This document shows, piece after piece, positions 7,298 through 12,115 of a DNA stretch of 12,115 nt (positions are counted from its first letter, which is position 1; the number at the start of each line of letters is the position of its first letter). The translations under genes and the position numbers were made by a program. Under the pieces are notes generated by a model. It worked only from the letters and a program-made list of their open reading frames with translations, was not told where the DNA came from and did no database searches. The stretch is from DATKCN01 sp035513175 (GTDB lineage Bacteria; Chloroflexota; Chloroflexia; Thermomicrobiales; CFX8): NCBI GenBank assembly GCA_035513175.1, contig DATKCN010000084.1, forward strand, positions 1-12,115. The letters run 5' to 3'.

Positions 7298-8176
7298 ATG
7301 ACCCAGCCGCCGTCGATCCCCAGCGACCGCTCCCATCGCTCCGTCATGCGCAGCGACTCGGCGCTGGACCTGACCAGCGACTTCTGGATGCACGGCCACT
7401 TCCGGGCCATGGCGGAGGTCTATCACTCGCTGCTGGTCCAGGCTGAGCTGCTGCCGGGGGACCGCGTGCTGGACCTCGGCTGTGGCAGCGGCACGCACTT
7501 CGCCTGGCTGGCCGCCATCGTCGGGCCGGGTGGGCGCATCACCGGACACGATCCCGATCGGGTGAACCTCGACCTCGCCGCCGCGCGCATCGCCGGGCAG
7601 CCCTACGCCGCGCAGGTCGAGCTGGAGCTTGGCGAGCTGTCCAGCCTGCCCTACGAAGAGGCCAGCTTCGATTCCGTCTGGTGCGCGGGCTCGCTGCAAT
7701 ACGTCGCCGATCCGGTCGGCGCCATCCGGGAGATGGCGCGGGTCGTGCGCCCCGGCGGCAAGGTCGCGCTGCAGGATGTTGAGATGCATTCGATGCTGCT
7801 GGGGCCGATGCCGGACGAGCTCCTGATCGCCCTGAAAGGCTGCCTGCCGCGCGGCGACATCGGCACAGAGGAAGGCTTCGTTGACTGGTTCGTCGGTCAT
7901 AAGCTGCGGGGTTACCTTAACCAGGCCGGGCTGCGGGAGGTGCGCGGCTTCATGCGCACGCGTGAGTACGTGCATCCCCTGACGCAGGACGAGCGCAACT
8001 TCCTGGACGTCGCCATACCCTATCTTTGCGCCGAGTCGCCCGGCATCCATACCCTGCGCCCGGAGCAGCGGGAGCAGTTGCGCGCCCTCGCCGACCGTGA
8101 CAATCCGGTCGGCCTCGTTGCGCAGCCCGACTTCACCTTCATCGAAGGTCGCGCGATGGCCGTCGGGGTGCGGTAA
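7298..8176 (+). CDS. Class I SAM-dependent methyltransferase
   Basis: The 292-residue cytoplasmic enzyme has the Rossmann-like methyltransferase fold. Motif I is VLDLGCGSG (57-65). The acidic residue after beta2 is in GHDPD (Asp85). Motif II is FDSVWC (124-129) leading to SLQYVADP, and RPGGKV (151-156) ends the SAM-binding core. The C-terminal ~110 residues likely shape the substrate pocket and carry no motif I recognise. The UbiE/Methyltransf_11-like core does not tell whether the acceptor is a small molecule or a protein. The ATG is supported by GAAAGG (7285-7290, 7-base gap). It follows the aminotransferase on the same strand after 110 bases, most of which are the 7-bp repeat pair, so co-transcription is possible but not shown. 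Confidence 0.93.
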   Translation: MTQPPSIPSDRSHRSVMRSDSALDLTSDFWMHGHFRAMAEVYHSLLVQAELLPGDRVLDLGCGSGTHFAWLAAIVGPGGRITGHDPDRVNLDLAAARIAGQPYAAQVELELGELSSLPYEEASFDSVWCAGSLQYVADPVGAIREMARVVRPGGKVALQDVEMHSMLLGPMPDELLIALKGCLPRGDIGTEEGFVDWFVGHKLRGYLNQAGLREVRGFMRTREYVHPLTQDERNFLDVAIPYLCAESPGIHTLRPEQREQLRALADRDNPVGLVAQPDFTFIEGRAMAVGVR

Positions 8177-8575
8177 CACGTGGCGACGCCTCGCGACGAC
8201 CGTCCGTGATTGCCGGTGCATGTGCCGCAATCCGCCGCGCCTGGCGCCGGCATGCGTGGCGTCCGGACGCGGGCCAACACGACCAGACGCGCCGGACCGG
8301 CGTATACCGTGGTGGTGTGTGGAATCAGTCTTGCGGTCGGAAGGGCACGCCCTGCGCTCTGGGGAGCGCGGCAATTCTTGAGGCGGGTGTCGGGTATTCG
8401 ATCGATTCGCGCGGTGGGTTGGCTGCCGCATCAGGCCACCAGATCGATCGATGGAGGATAGCGGAACGATTGGAGCAGAGGCTCGCATCAGGACCGGGAG
8501 GTGAGTCAGCACGGTGGCTACTGAACCAGGGGTGGATCCCCGGATTTCACGATTCGTCGAGGAGGGACCTTTCTA
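8177..8575. other. Long intergenic leader before the sugar transporter genes
   Basis: These 399 bases hold no convincing gene. A stem GCGCTC-TGGG-GAGCGC (8354-8369, extendable to 8352-8371) could end the methyltransferase message, though no T-run follows. CGCCG-GAC-CGGCG (8290-8302) is a smaller stem. An AT-richer patch follows with TTGAGG (8378-8383), ATTCGATCGATTCG (8396-8409) and GATCGATCGATGG (8442-8454), a plausible promoter or operator area. I cannot fix a -10 box. GGGG-TGGAT-CCCC lies at 8529-8541. The binding-protein ribosome site AGGAGG is at 8560-8565. Confidence 0.5.
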
Positions 8576-10075
8576 ATGTCTGAGGACAAGCGATTCGATC
8601 AACTGATGGAGCAGGCGATGACCGGCAGGCTGTCGCGCCGCAGCGTTCTGCGCCGCGCGACCGCGCTCGGCCTGAGCATTCCGGCCATCTCGATGCTGCT
8701 GGCCGCCTGCGGTGACGAGGATCCGACGGCAACGACCGCTGCAGCGGTCGACCCGACGCCAACGGCAGCCGCTGCCGACGAGACCGAGGAGATGGAAGGG
8801 ACCGAGGAGCCGGAAGGGACGGAGGATCCAGGGGGCGGCGAGTTCTCACTTGACAACCCGCCGGAAGTCGCCAACGCCGAAGCTGCCAGCACGTACACCG
8901 GCGCGCAGCTCACCTACTACGGCGACGGTGTCGGCATCGGTTCGCAGATCGACGAGACGCTGGCGGCGAAGTTCAATGAGGCGACCGGCGTCCAGATTCG
9001 CGTCATCCCGCGCCCCGACAGCGCCACCGAGACGTACGCCAACTACCAGCGCATCTTCCAGGCCCAGTCGGCCGACATGGACGTGCTGATGGTCGACGTC
9101 ATCTGGCCCGGCGCCTTCGCCACCCACCTGGCCGACCTGTCGGACGCCTTCGCGGACGACATCGACATGTGGTACGACACGATCGTCGAGAACAACACCA
9201 TCGACGGCCGTTTCGTCGGCGCGCCGTGGTTCGGCGACTTCGGCATCCTCTACTACCGCACCGACCTGCTGGAAGCGCACGGCTTCTCTGGCCCACCCAC
9301 GACCTGGGACGAGTTGGAGGAGATGGCGCAGACGATCCTCGACGCGGAGCGGGCCAACAACCCCGAGTTGCAGGGCTTCGTCTTCCAGGGCAACGCCTAT
9401 GAGGGGCTGACCTGCAACGCTCTGGAGTGGGTCGCCTCCGCCGGTGGCGGGACGATCGTCGAGGATGGCGCGGTCACCATCGACAACGACGCGGCCAAGG
9501 CGATCCTGAACCAGGCGCGCGGCTGGGTCGGAGAAATCGCCCCGCGCGGCGTCACCGGGTACCAGGAAGAGGACGCGCGCAACGCCTTCCAGGGCGGCAA
9601 CGCGGTCTTCATGCGCAACTGGCCGTATGCCTACTCGCTGGGCAACAGCGACGACTCGGCGGTGGCGGGCAACTTCGACGTGGCGCCGCTGCCGACGGTT
9701 GACGGCAACGAGCCGGTCGGCACCCTGGGCGGCTGGCAGCTAGCCGTCTCCGAGTACTCCGAGAACCGGGAAGCAGCCATCGAGTTCGTGCGCTACATGA
9801 CCAGCCCTGAGGTGGTGAAGTGGCGCGCCATCGCCGCCAGCTTCGTGCCGCTCGTGGTCGAGGTCGCCGAGGACCCACAGGTGATCGAGGCACAGCCGTA
9901 CCTCGAGAACCTGGCCAATGTCGTGCGCGTCACCCGGCCGTCGGCCGATACTGGGGAGCTCTACAACGAGGTCTCGACCGAGATCTTCCAGGGAGTCAAC
10001 GAAATCCTCAACGGCGCCGACGCGAACAGCGTCGTCCCCGATATCGCCAGCCGCATCGAGAGCATCATCGGCTAG
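8576..10075 (+). CDS. Carbohydrate ABC transporter substrate-binding lipoprotein (trehalose/maltose-type)
   Basis: This 499-residue protein captures a sugar outside the cell and delivers it to the two permeases encoded next. The N-terminus has a twin-arginine-like SRRSVLRR (20-27), a hydrophobic core and the lipobox LAAC with lipid-anchored Cys45, so export is probably by Tat. Residues 46-90 are a disordered acidic Thr/Pro/Glu linker with short repeats (GTEEPEGTEDP). The solute-binding fold of the MalE/ThuE class follows: DVIWPGAFATHLADL (174-188), PWFGDFGILYYRTDLLE, PPTTWDELEEMA, FMRNWPYAY and GGWQLAVS. The DVIWPG and PWFGDFGILYYR blocks are those I associate with trehalose/maltose binders, but the true ligand is not readable. 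ATG 8576 has AGGAGG with a 10-base gap. A strong stem-loop separates it from the permeases. Confidence 0.95.
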   Translation: MSEDKRFDQLMEQAMTGRLSRRSVLRRATALGLSIPAISMLLAACGDEDPTATTAAAVDPTPTAAAADETEEMEGTEEPEGTEDPGGGEFSLDNPPEVANAEAASTYTGAQLTYYGDGVGIGSQIDETLAAKFNEATGVQIRVIPRPDSATETYANYQRIFQAQSADMDVLMVDVIWPGAFATHLADLSDAFADDIDMWYDTIVENNTIDGRFVGAPWFGDFGILYYRTDLLEAHGFSGPPTTWDELEEMAQTILDAERANNPELQGFVFQGNAYEGLTCNALEWVASAGGGTIVEDGAVTIDNDAAKAILNQARGWVGEIAPRGVTGYQEEDARNAFQGGNAVFMRNWPYAYSLGNSDDSAVAGNFDVAPLPTVDGNEPVGTLGGWQLAVSEYSENREAAIEFVRYMTSPEVVKWRAIAASFVPLVVEVAEDPQVIEAQPYLENLANVVRVTRPSADTGELYNEVSTEIFQGVNEILNGADANSVVPDIASRIESIIG

Positions 10076-10098
10076 CCTCGTCGCCTGGGCTGTTCACA

Positions 10099-10136
10099 GA
10101 TCGACTGTTTGCCACTACACTGGCAAACAGTCGATC
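10099..10136 (+). promoter_or_regulatory. Perfect 16-bp intercistronic stem-loop
   Basis: GATCGACTGTTTGCCA (10099-10114) pairs exactly with TGGCAAACAGTCGATC (10121-10136) around the 6-base loop CTACAC. It begins 23 bases after the binding-protein stop and lies 64 bases before the first permease. No T-run follows (GTCGTGTTTGCC). In binding-protein/permease operons such stems typically stabilise the upstream message or partly terminate, giving more binding protein than permease. A DNA operator is the alternative. TGTTTGCC recurs at 10141-10148. Confidence 0.85.
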
Positions 10137-10200
10137 GTCGTGTTTGCCTGCAGCGCGTCGGTGACGGGGGCATCCACCGTCATCGGCAGAGGGAGGGCCA

Positions 10201-11211
10201 GTGAGTCGTGACAGCGATGCCATTCGGGGCGATCTCGACCAATCCCTGGAGGATGAAAGCCCCGAAGACGCGCTGGAAGCGGCGCCAGGCCCGATTGCGG
10301 CGATTGCCCTCCCCGCCGGACGGCGCCGCCGGACGCGTCTTACGCAGACGCAGACCCGCACCGCCTGGCTGCTGCTGATTCCCACGCTGTTGGTGGTCGC
10401 CCTCGTGGCACTGGTTCCACTTGTGCAGACGATCTATTACAGCTTTACCAATGCCCGCCTTGCCAGCCCCCAGCCGACCGAATTCGTTGGGCTCGAAAAC
10501 TACCGCGACCTCATCTCCGACTCGGTCTTCCGCCGCTCGATCTTTACGACCGTGCGGTTCATGGTCATCACGATCGTCTTCGAGTTCGCGTTAGGCCTGT
10601 TGATCGCGCTGGTGGTGAACTCGAACTTCAGGGGGCGCGGCCCGATGCGCGCCGCCATGCTGATTCCCTGGGCCATCCCCACCGTCGTGTCGGCCCGTAT
10701 GTGGGCCTGGATGTACAACGACGTCTACGGCGTTGTGAATGACCTCCTGCACCGGCGGCTGGGCATCATCGACCGCAACATCGCCTGGATCGCCGAGCCG
10801 CAATATTCGCTCGCGGCGGTGGCGGCGGTGGACATCTGGAAAACCACCCCGTTCGTCGCGCTGCTGTTGCTGGCTGGGCTGCAGGTCATCCCCAATGATG
10901 TTTACGAGGCCGCGACGGTCGACGGCGCCAGCAAGGTGCAGCAGTTCTTCACCATCACGCTGCCACTGCTCAAGCCCGCCATCCTCGTCACGCTCATCTT
11001 CCGCACGCTCGACGCGCTGCGGGTCTTCGACGTCTTCTACGTCATGTTCGGCGAGCGGCGCGACACGCAGACCATGGCGGTGTACGCGCAACAACAGATT
11101 GTGAACCATTCGAAAACGGGGTACGGTAGCACCGTCGCCGTCGGCATCTTCCTCATCATCGGCATATTCGTCGTGGCGTATGTCACCACGTTGAAGGTGG
11201 ATGAGTCATGA
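10201..11211 (+). CDS. Sugar ABC transporter permease (MalF-type)
   Basis: The 336-residue inner-membrane protein forms half of the translocation channel. After an acidic then Arg-rich cytoplasmic N-terminus (1-54, RRRRTR at 41-46) come about six membrane spans, roughly 55-79, 115-139, 151-171, 205-229, 258-280 and 309-329. The EAA loop, EAATVDGASKVQQFF followed by TITLPLL (236-257), is the contact site for the ATPase and has the invariant Gly242. NSNFRGRGPMRAAMLIPWAIP is typical of disaccharide permeases. The start is GTG 10201 with AGAGGGAGG at 10188-10196. The gene overlaps the next permease by 4 bases (ATGA), indicating coupled translation. A GTG start and the upstream stem-loop both fit lower expression than the binding protein. 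Confidence 0.95.
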   Translation: MSRDSDAIRGDLDQSLEDESPEDALEAAPGPIAAIALPAGRRRRTRLTQTQTRTAWLLLIPTLLVVALVALVPLVQTIYYSFTNARLASPQPTEFVGLENYRDLISDSVFRRSIFTTVRFMVITIVFEFALGLLIALVVNSNFRGRGPMRAAMLIPWAIPTVVSARMWAWMYNDVYGVVNDLLHRRLGIIDRNIAWIAEPQYSLAAVAAVDIWKTTPFVALLLLAGLQVIPNDVYEAATVDGASKVQQFFTITLPLLKPAILVTLIFRTLDALRVFDVFYVMFGERRDTQTMAVYAQQQIVNHSKTGYGSTVAVGIFLIIGIFVVAYVTTLKVDES

Positions 11212-12065
11212 GTGGAGGACGCGCACGACGCATGAACCCCGGGCGCATCGCGTTCTACGTGCTGCTGGCGGTCATTCTCGTCTATCTCGCATTCCCGTTC
11301 TACTGGGCGTTCCGCTCCTCGATCACGCCCGACCGGGACCTGTTCGCCACCCCGGTGCAGTACTTCCCACAGAATCCGACCCTCGACAACTACCGCAAGG
11401 TGCTCGGCAACCGCGAGTTCCTGCGCGCGCTGCTGAACTCCTCGATCGTGGCCGGGTCGGTGACGATCCTGTCGATCGTCGTCGGGTCGTTCGCTTCGTA
11501 CGCGCTGGGCCGATTCAAGTTCCGCGGGCGCACGCCGGTGCTCTATATCGTGTTGTCGATGACGATGTTCCCGCAGATCGCCATCCTCGGCTCGCTGTAC
11601 ACCATGATCAACCGGCTGAACCTGTACAATACCCTGCCGGCGTTGATCGTGACCTATCTCATCTTCACGCTGCCGTTCACCGTCTGGGTGCTGACGAGCT
11701 TCTTCCAGGCCATGCCCAGGGAGCTGGAGGAGGCGGCCTACGTCGATGGCGCGTCGCCGATCCAGACGTTTTACAAGGTGCTGCTGCCGCTGGCGGCGCC
11801 CGGCATGGTGACGACCGGCCTGTTGGCCTTCATCGCGGCCTGGAACGAGTTCCTGTACGCGCTGTCGTTCACGCAGACGCCGGACAAGTACACGGTTACG
11901 CTGGCGATCTTCCGCTTCGAGCCGTCCACGGTGGGTGGTTTCGAAGTCGCCTGGGGCCAGATCATGGCGGCCACCATCGTCATCACCATCCCACTGATCC
12001 TGTTGACCCTCATCTTCCAGCGCCGCATCCTGGCCGGCCTCACGGCGGGCGCAGTCAAGGGATAG
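11208..12065 (+). CDS. Sugar ABC transporter permease (MalG-type)
   Basis: The 285-residue second channel subunit pairs with the preceding permease. It has a short basic N-terminus and six predicted spans, about 14-36, 75-100, 110-133, 143-166, 198-220 and 250-272. The EAA loop is EAAYVDGASPIQTFYKVLLP (175-194) with Gly181. LLAFIAAWNEFLYAL and the C-terminus GLTAGAVKG are hallmarks of MalG-class permeases. ATG 11208 overlaps the previous stop as ATGA and has AAGGTGG at 11194-11200. A second ATG at 11232 is less likely. The ATP-binding subunit is not found before the window ends 50 bases later, so it lies further downstream or is shared from elsewhere, as with MsiK-type ATPases. Confidence 0.95.
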   Translation: MSGGRARRMNPGRIAFYVLLAVILVYLAFPFYWAFRSSITPDRDLFATPVQYFPQNPTLDNYRKVLGNREFLRALLNSSIVAGSVTILSIVVGSFASYALGRFKFRGRTPVLYIVLSMTMFPQIAILGSLYTMINRLNLYNTLPALIVTYLIFTLPFTVWVLTSFFQAMPRELEEAAYVDGASPIQTFYKVLLPLAAPGMVTTGLLAFIAAWNEFLYALSFTQTPDKYTVTLAIFRFEPSTVGGFEVAWGQIMAATIVITIPLILLTLIFQRRILAGLTAGAVKG

Positions 12066-12090
12066 CAGCCAGCGGGCCAAATGGGCGGGC

Positions 12091-12115
12091 TGAAGCTGGC
12101 ACAGAGCTGGCTTCA
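12091..12115 (+). terminator. Stem-loop after the permease genes, cut by the window end
   Basis: TGAAGC (12091-12096) pairs with GCTTCA (12110-12115), and the stem continues inward through two G-U pairs and two G-C pairs to a 5-base loop (ACAGA, 12101-12105), 10 pairs in all. It begins 26 bases after the permease stop. Any T-run would lie outside the window, so terminator function is undecided. Confidence 0.35.

Noticed and set aside
11037..12080. 347-codon minus-strand frame under the second permease
   Set aside because: It is a charge-rich shadow frame opposite a typical MalG-class permease; there is no start context or domain.

Overview
The window reads as ordinary chromosomal DNA of a high-GC bacterium, most likely a Chloroflexota member of the Thermomicrobia/Sphaerobacter type. 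The reasons are strongly GC-biased third codon positions in most genes, a lipoprotein with a Thr-Pro linker, a sugar-binding lipoprotein with a twin-arginine plus LAAC leader, and a DUF5808-like small protein. The lineage is inferred from style, not from a marker gene. I see no CRISPR array, insertion sequence, phage gene or plasmid gene.

Layout, left to right. A minus-strand S9C prolyl-oligopeptidase-type serine peptidase (233-2173) is followed by about 400 bases without a convincing gene. Next comes a plus-strand PD-(D/E)XK nuclease-like protein (2583-3659) whose third codon positions are less GC-rich than its neighbours'. A tRNA-Arg(UCU) gene (3815-3887) and a secreted lipoprotein with a repeated Thr-Pro linker (4013-4957) follow. 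A minus-strand pair, a DUF5808-like small protein (5519-5710) and a GNAT acetyltransferase (5001-5513), is transcribed divergently from a plus-strand class III aminotransferase (5847-7187). A SAM-dependent methyltransferase (7298-8176) lies behind the aminotransferase. The right third is a carbohydrate ABC importer: substrate-binding lipoprotein (8576-10075) and two permeases (10201-11211 and 11208-12065). No ATPase gene is inside the window.

Working together: the three transporter genes clearly form one import system, and the permeases overlap by 4 bases. The DUF5808-like gene and the GNAT gene look translationally coupled. The peptidase, nuclease, lipoprotein, aminotransferase and methyltransferase have no evident shared pathway.

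The most interesting non-coding signals are two. First, two arrays of four 7-bp repeats face each other as an inverted pair between the aminotransferase and the methyltransferase (7194-7280). Second, a perfect 16-bp stem-loop without a T-run sits between the binding-protein gene and the first permease gene (10099-10136). I did not find a convincing new multi-gene system here.
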